A DNA stretch of 64,000 nucleotides from Rhabdophis nuchalis. Its lineage: Eukaryota; Chordata; Lepidosauria; Squamata; Natricidae. The position numbers and the translations under genes were made by a program. Each line of letters starts with the position of its first letter. The first letter of the stretch is position 1. The notes beneath the pieces were generated by a model. The model was not told the DNA's origin. It searched no databases and was given only the letters and a program-made list of their open reading frames with translations. Positions 21,086 through 31,674 of this stretch are shown here, one piece after another. The stretch covers positions 240,658,230-240,722,229 of the forward strand of contig CM077643.1 in assembly GCA_039707465.1 (NCBI GenBank). The letters run 5' to 3'.

Positions 21086-21350
21086 AATTAGAGATAAGAA
21101 CATAAGAACAGCCTTGCTGGAACAGACCACAGCCCATCCAGTCCAGCATTCTGTCTCACACAGTGGCTCACCATTTGCTTCAGGGTATTCCCAAGCAGAT
21201 GTCTTCACCTGCTTATGATTCCCTGCAAATGGCATTGAGAGATATCCTGCCTATCTCTCCATCCCGGAGGGTGTCCTTAGGCATCCATAATGATAGCCAT
21301 TGATACCCTTGTTCTCCATGAACTCCATGAAGATCATCAGTCAGTACTTT
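21086..21350 (-). mobile_element. CR1-L3-like LINE 3' end
   Basis: GATAAGAACATAAGAACAGCC, AGCCCATCCAGTCCAGCATT and CAGTGGCTCACCA are the reverse complement of the amniote CR1-L3 3' end. It has no coding part. Confidence 0.75.
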
Positions 21351-22299
21351 GTATATAGTGATAATGGGAAAAATCAGGGATGAGTTTTGGGGAAATTGTA
21401 GATGTGATCTGAAAGAAAACCGATAGTTAATATGAACAGACGTTGGATGGGAAATGAGACAGTACAGAAAATGTCATTTTTCATAGGCCTCCAAGATGAT
21501 GGGGTGCAGGCACCAATAGGTTGCCTTGGAGCATAGATAGAAATCCTGACACTTTTTGTGCTTGTGGCATATTGGACAAAATGGGCCAGAAGTGACCAGT
21601 TCTTGCCATTATCAGGAAATACCATTCGGTGAGTGTTTTCTCCTTGGATAAAGGTTTGCTTTTTTCCAAACATGTGGTTTAAGCATAAGTTGATTTGTGG
21701 GTTCACATAGCAAAGAAAAGTATATAAATCTAAATGCATGACTGATCTGATTGTTCATGATTGAGACAAATTTATTCAGGGAATAAAACAATATAACCAG
21801 TGATGTCTTCTTGGCTGTTTAATGTATTGATGGATAAGTGTGTAAGGAAAGTTAAAGGTTCCCTCATGTGACTGACATGTACTTGTATATGTTGATGATC
21901 CCATATTGCCAGTGGAGAACCTGAACAAATTTCAGCAAATGTTAGATTTTACGATGCATTTGGAATATACAGTATAACAAAGTTCAAGGTATTTGTATCT
22001 CACAAGAAAAAAGGAGCAAGCCATATGTAATTGGTAAAAAATAATAATAGAGTGAGTAAAAGAGTACATGTACCTTGTTATTAAATGGATTTTAAAACAT
22101 GCAAATATTTCTAGAGTGTATGATGGGGAATAAATGTTTGTCAAAAGGCATGAAAATGGCTGTATAGTTAATATGAGTGGGCTTCTTCCTGCTTTGGTGC
22201 TCTATGTGGAAATGATGGTTAATTATATCAGAAGAACCATAAAACTAAGTTAAATGATCTGATTTAAATGTATGTAAAACAAAAGCTATAGGGTCTGAA
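21351..22299. other. No recognised feature
   Basis: Unassigned AT-rich DNA. The 121-codon minus-strand frame (21739-21374) shows no domain or family motif, and I do not call it. Confidence 0.45.
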
Positions 22300-22326
22300 A
22301 GAGATGGATGGATGGATGGATGGATG

Positions 22327-22407
<81 letters not shown>
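22300..22407. repeat. (GGAT)n-(GATA)n microsatellite
   Basis: Six GGAT tetramers, then about 20 GATA tetramers. It is contiguous with the 3' end of the antisense CR1 copy at 22408, so it is the element's tail expanded. GATA arrays are the Bkm-type repeats known to be abundant in snakes. Confidence 0.95.
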
Positions 22408-22620
22408 GATTCTTTATTGGCCATGTGTGATTGGTCACACAAGGAATTTGTCTTTGGTGCATATGCTCTCAATGTACAAAAAAAAAGATACATTCATCAC
22501 GAATCATAAGGTACAACCTTTATTGATATTCATAGGATGCAAATAAGCAATCATACTAGGAAACAATCAATATAAATCATAAGAATATAAGCAACAAAGT
22601 TATAAAATATGTTCCTGTAG
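22408..22620 (-). mobile_element. CR1-type snake LINE 3' end with GATA tail
   Basis: ATTCTTTATTGGCCATGTG, GGAATTTGTCTTTGGTGC and ATATGCTCTCAATGTAC match the copy at 9790. Here the tail is a tetranucleotide (GATA) and there it is a pentanucleotide (GAATA). Confidence 0.82.
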
Positions 22621-22732
22621 TCTTTTGTTCTTCACAAAAATGCATGTTACATTAAGGAATTCAGTGCACAATGAGAGCGATTTATTGAAGGGCTTAGATT
22701 AGTCCGAAGCAGGAAAAATAACTGTATAGGTC

Positions 22733-22885
22733 AGTGATTCTCAATTTTTTCCCCACCGTGGACCCCCTTTAAATATATTTTGTGGCCATGGACCCCTAAG
22801 ACTTAACCCAAGATTTAAATCATAACATTTCTTCAACCCTTCTACCCCGGAGGTCTGTGGACCACAGGTCGAGAAAATTGATTAC
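22733..22885. mobile_element. hAT MITE-like (CAGTGNTTCTCAA ends), degraded
   Basis: The left end is CAGTGATTCTCAATTTTTTCC and the right end is GGTCGAGAAAATTGATTA, imperfect inverted copies. The interior GTGGACCCCCTT and GGTCTGTGGACCACAG is typical of Charlie-like hAT MITEs. No convincing duplication. Confidence 0.55.
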
Positions 22886-24220
22886 AAAAGGAGAACTCTG
22901 TTGGTAATTGTTCATTGAGTTAGGAATATACTAGAGAGGCAGAGCTGTGATCTTAAGATCATATCAGTAAGCCTACAGAGGCATCTGGCTGAATTCAGTG
23001 GATGGGGTCCAATTCAATTCAGTGGATCTGAGCCAGCAGATCACAAATCCACAGTTGGGAACTGTGTGGATCACTACATCCCTAACTGCTCTTGTATAGC
23101 CTGTGCAGTCGTGTCATAGTCTTCCCTAGAAATTACTTCCCATTTGTTATCTGATTCAGTTAATATGATAATGGAATTTCAGTTGACTAGTTTTACAATC
23201 AGTGGTTCAATTCACATTCATTTAAATACAACTATTTAAACACATGGCTTTTCCTTTATAATTTCTCCTTTAATTTTCATATGCTCATTTGGCCTGGCAC
23301 TGGTAAAATTCACTTATAAACAGCTTGCCTTACATTTTGGGCAGACTAAAAAAAAAGAATCTTTTGGCAACAGTAAGCAAGAATTAAAGAATAAGGCAGT
23401 CTTTCTCCTTTGCCTTCCCTGCCCCAATTGTTTTTAAAGGAAAACCAAAAAGAAAAAAAAATCAATACATAAAATCTGGAATTGAAAATGAAACTTAAGA
23501 TTGGTTATATTTCTTCCTTGTCTCTCTGATGCTGGCTAATTGATGCCCACTTCTTTCTTGAATCTGTTTTTCCTAACTTTCTAGACAGTCTAATGGAAAC
23601 TGTTTATTTCTTCTGTTGTTGCCCAGTTATTATTTTTCCCAGATGGAAAGTAGTTTATGAGCATAAGAAGTGGTATATTTTCTTGAACTCTCTTGTACAT
23701 TCATCTCCAAAAATAATTTAACAAATCCAATTTAGAATAGAGCCAGAGATGCATTCTTCTAATATAATGCAATATGTAAAACTGAACATTGCAGAGAAGG
23801 AAAATTCTGATACTTTCAGTCCCAGGGCTGGTGGAGAAAGCAATGCTGACAAAAAATACTCAAAGGTTTATTTAAATGTCTTCCCTGAGAGCAGTCTGCT
23901 TGGTAATTCTGGAGGACAAAAGCACGCAAGGTCATTTCCAATGTCATCATCCCCCAGCGCTCTGCATAGGCAATCTCCACCTGTCTTTTCTTGCTTTAAG
24001 TCAAAGGTAGTGCTTTCCAATCTCTACAAGCATAAGGGATGCTGGGGTCCATTACTGTGTAGGCAATGTTCTGCTCCTGTTGGCTAGGGTGTTCAGGATA
24101 TCTCCCCTCCCATCTGGTCACTGGTCATTGCTTGTAGAGAGTAGAGGGAATGACCTTGATGGAAAGAGGAGAGGTCCATTACTAAAGCAACTAGCAACAA
24201 AACATGGCTGGAATCTCTAT
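22886..24220. other. No recognised feature
   Basis: Unassigned. A 112-codon plus-strand frame (23749-24087) has no known motif. Confidence 0.45.
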
Positions 24221-24433
24221 GGAGATTCTCAGTCATGCAGGTTACGGTTGTCCCAAAGGTGCTTTTTCAAGAGGCAACTTAAAGTTCTAGCTTTTTCTTT
24301 GAAGACGTTTCGCTTCTCAGCAAACAAGCTTCAGCTGGAAGAGAAGCAAAACGTCTTCCAAAGAAAACCAGAAAGGCTAATTGCCTCTTGAAAAAGCAGC
24401 TTTGGGACATCCGTGACCTGGATGCTCTGTGGA
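24221..24433. repeat. Palindromic repeat (GAAGCGAAACGTCTTC family)
   Basis: Left arm 24221-24331 and right arm about 24332-24433 are imperfect inverted copies: CCAAAGGTGCTTTTTCAAGAGGC against GCCTCTTGAAAAAGCAGCTTTGG, and GAAGACGTTTCGCTTCTC against GAGAAGCAAAACGTCTTC. There is almost no spacer. The same module is at 7832 (single arm) and 51226 (pair). Confidence 0.75.
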
Positions 24434-25658
24434 ATTGCCCTTCGACCATTATTTTGTGTTTCCTGGGTTTTGAAACAAGTGAAAGTGAGTGAGCAAGTTG
24501 GTCTCAAGAGACAGTTTTTGTTTTTAAGATTTAGATCCACTCAGTTTCACTAGCCAAGCAATGTGCATCCTTTTTGACCTTTTGTATATCTATGTTTGTG
24601 ATTAAAGTTCACAGAAAATACATATTGAAGGGTGGCTATTTCCCCCCACCTCCCACCCTTTTGGAAAGTGGAATTTAAGTACCCGTGACAAACAAGGTCA
24701 ATTCTCATAAGTAGGCTAAATGTTATGCTAACTGTTTCGCTTCCATTAACAGATCTTAGTCCAGATATTGTTGGACTGTGGTATTGTAGGCCAGCTCAAC
24801 TTCCCATTCAGTCTGAGGTTACATGGCCTTTGAAAAGTTAAGAATGATTGCTCTGGAAGTTTTGTTAGAAACCAGCAGACCATGAGTTCTAGCCCCACCT
24901 TAAGCACAAAACCAGCTAAGTGACTTTGGGCCAGTCCTTCTCTTTCAGCCCTAGGAAGAAACGACAACTACTTCCAAAGATCATTTTGCAAAGAAACCCC
25001 ACTTTTTTTTGTTTTTCCAATAGAATTTCTATCTTATGATAGAGCTGTTTAATGATAAAGCTGTTTAATTGGCTAGCATCTCAAATATAGAAAAAGATAG
25101 CTCTTAATTCGTGCTGGGATCAAATACAGGGCAGAATGTTTTAGATTTATCCCAAAACATTCTTTGCAAGGATTCTGGATGCCATTTAAAATAGTTGTGG
25201 AATCTTTTTCCTCGCATTTATTTGGCCACCCATCTCATTTTTACAACTCTCGGAGGCTAGCAGTGCATTACAACACAGAGATCCAAAACCAAAAGTTAAA
25301 TGAACTATTACAAGAACAAAGCCATTAAAAATGTCTGCAATGTATAATGTGGCAAGGCTTGCTAAGAACAACATTTCTCATTTAACTACTCAGGGTGGAC
25401 ATACCCAAGATTACATCCTCTGTGGAAGTTACATATATACATACATACATACAGCTGGGGGGAGAGCTAGGTTTTCTGGCAAACAAGGTCAGGGTCATCT
25501 ATACCTACAGAAATATGGTGTTCCACAGGGCAGGGCCCATGTGGAGAAGGTACATCACTTATGCCGCATTAGTTGGCATACCTTTACAGAAGAGAACTGA
25601 AGGGAACTGATGTGTTTCATTCTGCTTGATCTGGTGCAACAAGCAGAAGCAATTGGAG
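24434..25658. other. No recognised feature
   Basis: Unassigned, apart from a short TACA tetramer run at about 25435-25452. Confidence 0.45.
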
Positions 25659-25856
25659 CAGGGGTGCAATTCAGCCGGTTCTATCCAGTTTGGGTGAATC
25701 AGTAGCAGCGTCGGAAGGCTCTGCCCACCCACCCAGATGTTCTCATGTCCCATTTTTGATGCTCTGCGCATGTGCGGAAAGTCCTGTGCTTGTGTGGAGG
25801 TGGTACATGCACTGACATTTGCGAACCGGTAGTGAAGGTAGTTGATTTCACCCCTG
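25659..25856. mobile_element. hAT MITE, 198 bp
   Basis: The ends are CAGGGGTGCAATTCAGCC and GATTTCACCCCTG. Flanks AATTGGAG (25651-25658) and AATTGGAA (25857-25864) agree at 7 of 8. The interior keeps CCGGTTCTATCCAG and GCGAACCGGT and the GCGCATGTGCGGA block typical of this squamate family. Confidence 0.88.
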
Positions 25857-25912
25857 AATTGGAAATATGCAATCCCACAAATAGCCTGACTTGTGCTCTA
25901 TAGGTTTGATCA

Positions 25913-26158
25913 ATAGCAATAGCACTTTAGACTTATATACCGCTTCACAGTGCTTTACAGCCCTCTCTAAGAAGTTTACAAAGTCAGCATAGATTGCCCT
26001 CAACGATCTGGGTCTTCATTTTATCCACAACGGAAAGATGCAAGCCTGAGTCAACCTTGAGCCTGGTATGATTTGAACTGCCAAATTGAAGTCAGCCAAT
26101 AGTCAGCAGAAGTAACCTGCAGTACAGCACTCTAACTGCTGCGCCACCATGGCTCAAT
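25913..26158 (-). mobile_element. tRNA-derived squamate SINE, near full length
   Basis: The plus strand starts with AATAGCAATAGCACTTTAG (tail complement) and runs through TATACCGCTTCACAGTGC and GAGTCAACCTTGAGCC to CTGCGCCACCATGGCTC (A-box region complement). It is the mirror of 27822-28050. Confidence 0.88.
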
Positions 26159-27066
26159 AATAACCAGCACCTTGAATTGTGCCCAGAAGCCTATTGGAAC
26201 CAGTACAGCTCACAAAGATCGGATGTTTCAGGATGGTGCATCCACAACTGTTTGTGCCACAGCATTCTCAACTAGTTGCACTTTGGTTCCATAAACCTCT
26301 CACCGATGTCCATAGATATATTTCTAAATATATTCTTGACCATCATCAATACATGTTTGCTCCTAAATGTATTTAGAAAGACTAAATAAAACCAGGGTGA
26401 AATTATGATTGGCCAAGTTGCGTCTTAAAACTGCTTGCTCTTAACTTCTTAAGAATACTAGATTTATCCTAAACGTTGAATGCTGTAGACGGAACCGTTT
26501 ATCAGTTAGCCATATGGAAAGACACTTATCTTACTTTCACTCTACTCCCAGGTGTATCTCTCTGGCAACCACAACTCACACGTAGCTTTTTAAGAGGAGA
26601 AATGAAAATCCAGATGGCCCATTTTTAAAAAAAAAAATATGCTGGGTTTTTGTTTTTTAGAAAAAGAAAGGCAAGAGGGAGAGAGGCAGGGGGACAAATG
26701 TTGTGATTTCTTTTTTAGTTACAGCTAGAAGTTACGCAAAGGAGATTAAAAGTGTAAATTGAGTCCTGGTGCTGTCACTGGAAATTGCTTCCTTTCCTTT
26801 CCTTTCTCTCCCCTCCCCTCCTCTCCCCTGCCCTCCCCTCTCTTTTCATTCCCTTCCCTTCACTCCACTTCCCAATTGAATATTCCTCGGGAGGCTTGGT
26901 GGTTTGATGATTAGAATGAATACAAAAGGTGTCCTATACTGAATGTGATCCAAAATGTATTTAGTTACTCAGCCAAATTTATATTCCACCCATTTCTGCA
27001 AACCCGATCTTCTAACTACATCCACATAGATGCAAAACTGACCATCCTCATTTGCACATGCCAGTA
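26159..27066. other. No recognised feature, one polypyrimidine tract
   Basis: A CCTTTCC/CTCCCC tract lies at about 26785-26870. The rest is unassigned. Confidence 0.5.
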
Positions 27067-27322
27067 CCCTGTTTCCCCAAAAATAAGACCTCCCTGGATG
27101 ATAAGCCCAATTGGGCTTTTGAGCACATGTGCTAAAATAAGCCCTCCCCTGAAGATAAGCCCTCCCCAAAAATATTGCAACACAGCAGCAGCCATGAGGT
27201 GACCACATTCACCACTTCCTGCACCTCAAAAATATAAAAAGACCTCCCTGAAAATAAGGCCAAGTGCTTATTTCGGGGGTGAAAAGAAAATAAGGCGCTG
27301 TCTTATTTTCAGGGACACACAG
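27067..27322. mobile_element. Tc1/mariner-type MITE (CCCCAAAAATAAGAC ends)
   Basis: Left CCCTGTTTCCCCAAAAATA and right TTATTTTCAGGGACACACAG are inverted. TA lies on both sides (27065-27066 and 27323-27324). Several internal AATAAG/CTTATTTT repeats are present. It shares ATATTGCAACACAGCAGCAG with the copy at 40407-40606. Confidence 0.85.
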
Positions 27323-27821
27323 TATATGTGAAGCCCATATTTGTCTAAACCTCTTTGCGCTTCAGTCATTTGCTGATCTCAGAGAGAATGACAATCTTGA
27401 ACAGATGGGAGCCCGTGAATTCTTCCTCCACTTCCCCTTTCATTCTGTGAGGTCTCCCACATGATGAAATATCTGCTAAATACACCCTGCCAATCCAATG
27501 CGCTTTTGGAAGCCAGCGGTACCAGGTCAGAAACCATAGGAAACACTGACTCCAAGGAAAGCAATTAATTTTCCCTTCTCCTCTTTGGCTTGGTGGGATG
27601 CAAATTCATGTGCATCCTTCCTAAAATGGGCTACTTCTAATAGGAGAACTTCTCTGCCCCACCCAACCTCTCAATTTGTGTTTCTTAGCCCAGACTAGAA
27701 AAAAGCACCAAGATGTTGAGCTGCCTTGCTGCCACAGGACAAAAGGTTCAGGTTTTATTGGCTGAACGGGGTTTGGGACATTCTAATCCAGTAGAAAGGT
27801 GGAAAGAGTACTTCATGAGCT
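27323..27821. other. No recognised feature
   Basis: Nothing recognised. Confidence 0.45.
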
Positions 27822-28050
27822 ACGATGGCATGGTGGTTAGAGTTACTGCAGGTTACTTCTGCTGAGTGCTGGCTGCCTGCAATTTAGCAGTTCAAGTCTC
27901 ACCAGACTCAAGGTTGACTCAGCCTTCCATCCTTCTGAGGTGGGTAAAATGACCCAGATTGTTGGGGGCAACATGGCGACTCTGTAAACCGCTTAGAGAG
28001 GGCTGTAAAGCACTGTAAAGAGGTATATAAGTCTAAGTGCTATTGCTATT
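27822..28050 (+). mobile_element. tRNA-derived squamate SINE, full length
   Basis: The A-box-like GATGGCATGGTGGTTAGAG is followed by the B-box-like AGTTCAAGTCTCACC, then the body GGTTGACTCAGCCTTCC, GATTGTTGGGGGCAA and AGAGAGGGCTGTAAAGC, ending in TGCTATTGCTATT. It is about 229 bp and pol III transcribed when active. This is the reference copy for the partial ones at 2177, 7978, 25913 and 37232. Confidence 0.9.
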
Positions 28051-28940
28051 AAATTCTGGCTTGTACCCATCCCATTTCATATCTCGGCCCTCCTCCACTC
28101 TCCTGATCTCCAACAGCCTGTTCCAGAATAGAGCTCACTTGGGAATTGCACCAATTGTTGGTTGCTCACAACAGCGTATGCCAAAACTGAAATGGCCTGC
28201 TTTGATGACCAGAATGTTATGTGATGGAAAGTTATCCATACTCCTCCAAGGTTAAATTGTGAGCTTTGAAGGCTTTCATTCTAATTATTTTATATGCTTC
28301 TCCTGACTGCTTTATGAAAGAACTGGTATAGAAATTAATGTTAATAATAATACCAATATCATGAAATCCTTCACACAGTCTTAGGTAAGCACAGCTCCTG
28401 AGCCGCAGGCTGAATCGGCATTACTGTTGTCTTTTATTGTGTTTAAATGGTAAAAAAACAAAACAACTCTACAAAAGGGGGTGGGAATCATATACTCACA
28501 CCTCCTTCATGCTCCTCGTATGCTAAATCAGTGTGGTGGATTTATTCATAATGATTGAGAATTAGCCTTTTAAAAGGCCGTTCTGTTTACATGACCTTAT
28601 TTCAGAGATTCACACTCTTTGGAATCTTGGGATGGGGATAGTCTCCAAGCCATTGTCCTCCAATGCCAGCCTGTTCATGGTAAAAACAGGTGTGTGTTAG
28701 AAGCCAAATGAGCACTTTCTGGATGCAAGCAGCTATGGTCTCAGGGGCACGTTTGTGGGGATGAAAGGCATCTCTAAGAGCATATATAATGTTAGATGCA
28801 TGCCAACTTCTTACTTACTTGTTTGTTTGTTTGTTTTTAATAGGCTGGTGAAAAGAAGTCAGATGAATTAAGAGAACTATTGGGAAAGAAGGAAGATGTT
28901 CACATGTGCAACTTCTTATCTTACAGGGAATCATATAATC
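28051..28940. other. No recognised feature
   Basis: Unassigned; only a short TTTG run at about 28820-28835. Confidence 0.45.
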
Positions 28941-29054
28941 CAGGGGTCTCCAACCTTTGCAACTTTAAGTCTGAAGGACTTCAGCAAAGCTGGCTGGAGA
29001 ATTCTGGGAGCTGAAGTCCTTCAGACTTAAAGTTGCAAAGGTTGGAGACCCCTG
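28941..29054. mobile_element. hAT fold-back MITE, 114 bp
   Basis: It is an almost perfect palindrome. CAGGGGTCTCCAACCTTTGC and GCAAAGGTTGGAGACCCCTG are exact inverted copies, with AACTTTAAGTCTGAAGG inside each arm. Flanks ATATAATC and ATATATCC agree at 6 of 8. Same length and centre (GCTGGCTGGAGAATTCTGGG) as 51101-51214. Confidence 0.92.
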
Positions 29055-29954
29055 ATATATCCTATTGTTGTTTTATACCTTCTACAAGGAGAAAATTAAT
29101 GTGAAATGAAATGATTAATATCCTGCACACCAAGTTAGAAATAGCAATTTTGTGGGGAAGAAAAAAGAGACTGTGTTCATTGCATATTTCAAACCAACTC
29201 TGCACGGCTCCCATCCCACCAAAAAAACCTTAAAAGTAATTAAAATATTAAATTTTATCTTATCTTTCTAAGACCATGCCATCTCTCCTAGAGCTGAAGT
29301 GATTGCTGCAGTGCCTAGTTAAAGTTTATTGTATAGTGTAACGATAATAAAAAATATTCTTTTAAAAATGTATTTAAAGGACTTGCTAACAGTCCTCCAT
29401 AAAAATCAATCATGTTCGGCTGCCTTGATTTAATACTGCTCACCTCTTCTATATATCAACATGATTGAATTGCAGTGTTCCTAAGCATTCCATAGCTCAT
29501 CTTTCTCTTCATCTGATTCAAGGCCATCCTGACAATCCTTGGCATCAATATGTTCTCTGTGGCTCCGCTCAGTCTTTCTCTTTGATATACCTCCCACGCA
29601 TATTTTTGGATATCCTATTTATCTTACTCTATGAGAAAACCAGATCCATAGCCAAAATGTTTTATGGTGAGTGAGCCCAAGATTACCCAAGGGGAAACAA
29701 TTCGATGCAAAAACAGCAGGTTCATGAGCGCAAGCAAGTGAACAAATACATCTTTAAAGTCATTCAATTGCATTGTTATAAGAAATCAAATAGTTGGTTT
29801 TATTTTTAAAAAAATCAAATGCATATTCTGCATACTTTCCTCTATATTGCCTCAGTTAAAAGTGAGAGAAGGGAAAGGTGAAGATTAGAGAGAGAGCACA
29901 AGAGGATTTCTGAACAAGCCAAGCCCCTCACTTCCTTTATTTATTATTAAGGTC
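29055..29954. other. No recognised feature
   Basis: Unassigned AT-rich DNA. Confidence 0.45.
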
Positions 29955-30529
29955 TTCGTTTATCTATCATTCATTGGTTTCTCAGAACTAGTGGCAACTA
30001 AAAGCCACTGAAATGTATGGCAGGATCCAATCTGAGTTGGTCATTGGGACCAGAGGCTTTGTCCAGTGGTGGGATGCTGCCAGTTTAACAACTGGTTCAG
30101 GGACCGCATGCTTAGCACACACACATGGACGCACTTATAGCACTTGTGCGCAGAGCTGAAAATGGAGCATTTAGAACCTCAGCTGCTTACCTTCCAAGTT
30201 AGCAACGGTAAGTAGAACAGCAAGGGGAGGGGGAATCAGCTGTGCCATACGATTGAGATGAGCTAGAAAGCAAGAAATAAAGGACAGGATAGAGCAGGGG
30301 CGAGTGGACGGGGCCAACTGATCATCAGAGCTACCGGTTTGCCTGAACCGGTCCAAACTGACTGAATACCACTTCTGGTTTTGCCTTCCGAACTTTTGGA
30401 CACATGCTGGAAATTCTCTCTAGAAGTCTTTTGTGCTGTTCTGTGTGTGCTAGAGAGAAATTCCCTGAGGATGGGCTCCAGCATGACAAAACCTCTGGTC
30501 CCAGTGACTGAGCCAGATTGGATCCAGCA
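29955..30529. repeat. Inverted repeat pair split by a hAT MITE
   Basis: GGATCCAATCTGAGTTGG to CCAGAGGCTTTGTC (30023-30063) is the inverted copy of GACAAAACCTCTGGTCC to CCAGATTGGATCC (30485-30525). Inside the right half is a second fold-back (AAATTCTCTCTAGAAG against CTAGAGAGAAATTCC). The right half also has CTGAGGA (30465-30471) before a degenerate AAAA box. It may be another Penelope-like palindrome, but that is an inference. Confidence 0.6.
30064..30377. mobile_element. hAT MITE (CAGTGGTGGGAT ends)
   Basis: The left end is CAGTGGTGGGATGCTGCC and the right end is GAATACCACTTCTG. Flanks GCTTTGTC and GTTTTGCC agree at 6 of 8. The interior has AACTGGTTCAGGG and CTGAACCGGTCC. Confidence 0.82.
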
Positions 30530-30546
30530 ACATTATCCTACGACAC

Positions 30547-31046
30547 AAAAAATTATTTAAGCAGGGGATCTGGTTTAAATGGGTGATGCCAGAAGGGATG
30601 TTGGTGTTCTGGGAAGGAGGGAGAGTAAGGATTAAAACAGTTGCAGAGGCAGAAGCCTTTCTTAAAAAACATTCCTCAATCCTGGAGGATGAAAATGGAA
30701 GAGCAGAGGGAGCCGCGGCCCCGCCCACTGGGGGCCAGGGAGGAGAACAAGAAGACTCAATTGCCAAGAGACTTAGATCTCAAAAATGACTTTTTTAAAT
30801 ATAGTATAACTTTTGTTTGGATGTTTGTATATGATTGCTAGCACAGTTTTTTACAATGATGTATGCACTTCTTTCCATTTTGTAGTACTATTGAAAATTT
30901 GTATAAGCTATATTTTGCTATTAAGCCTCGGAAGGGGCCAATGATTTCGACGTGAAAGTTCTCAAAATATCTTTCTCACACCTTACCCTTACCCTATTTG
31001 TAAAAAATTGTAAAACTCAATAAAACTTTTTCAATTAAAAAAAAAC
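30547..31046 (+). mobile_element. HAL1-like/L1 element, 5' truncated to 500 bp
   Basis: Perfect 17-bp duplications, ACATTATCCTACGACAC (30530-30546 and 31047-31063), flank it. It begins inside ORF1 (GIWFKWVMPEGMLVFWEGG) and runs to the ORF1 stop after RLRSQK. The 3' UTR, with GACGTGAAAGTTCTCAAAAT, AATAAAACTTTTTCAATT and an A-tail, comes straight after it. ORF1 joined directly to this 3' UTR, with no ORF2 between, is the same structure as at 52884-54864. Confidence 0.92.
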
Positions 31047-31063
31047 ACATTATCCTACGACAC

Positions 31064-31657
31064 GTATATTCTCTTTCATTCGTGAAATGTGTTCCTATCT
31101 GTTTTTTCCAGCTTTGCTAGTAATCTAAGTACTATTGCCTGAGAAGCCTTTCCATGGCTCAGAATGCAATATGAGATTTCAACAGCCTTGAAGTGTGTGT
31201 TGTTGTGGTTGTTTTACAGTGATGCACCAAATATATGCCTGTGCTCTCCAACCAACAGTAATTCTGGCTTTATACCAAGCAAGGTTTGGGATCAATTTAG
31301 TTCTAGTTCCATAATCTATTCTTGGCCTCTTAACAGATACAGTAGGTGTTTGCTATCAGAGAGCTCCTGATCCTTTTAACTAGAGTTGGCAGGCACTGAG
31401 CCATCAAGGATGCAGAGCAGATGGAAGACATGTGAAGGCTCAATGTCCTCCTTCTTGTGGATCACTGTGAAACGACTGGACTGCAGAGCTAGGCACCATC
31501 TGCAAAAATCCACCAGCCTCTTACTCTTGGCCAGGTTCTCATTGATTGTTGGGAAGTGAGCCACCAAGAAGGTCCATGTTATTGGGATGTCTTGTCTATT
31601 TGGACCAGGTTTTCTATTGATATCTCAATCCAAAGCAAAAACAACCATGTTCTTGTT
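31064..31657. other. No recognised feature
   Basis: Unassigned. Confidence 0.45.
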
Positions 31658-31674
31658 GCCAGGCATATTTCTTG

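Noticed and set aside
22300..22410. CRISPR-like or regulatory array
   Set aside because: Simple GATA tetramers without spacers, contiguous with a LINE tail.
27822..27900. Functional tRNA gene
   Set aside because: A and B boxes belong to a SINE with a TATTGC tail; the cloverleaf is not intact and copies recur in the window.
30583..30841. Host gene encoding a 68-residue protein
   Set aside because: It is the C-terminus of the L1/HAL1-like ORF1, in an element with a 17-bp duplication.
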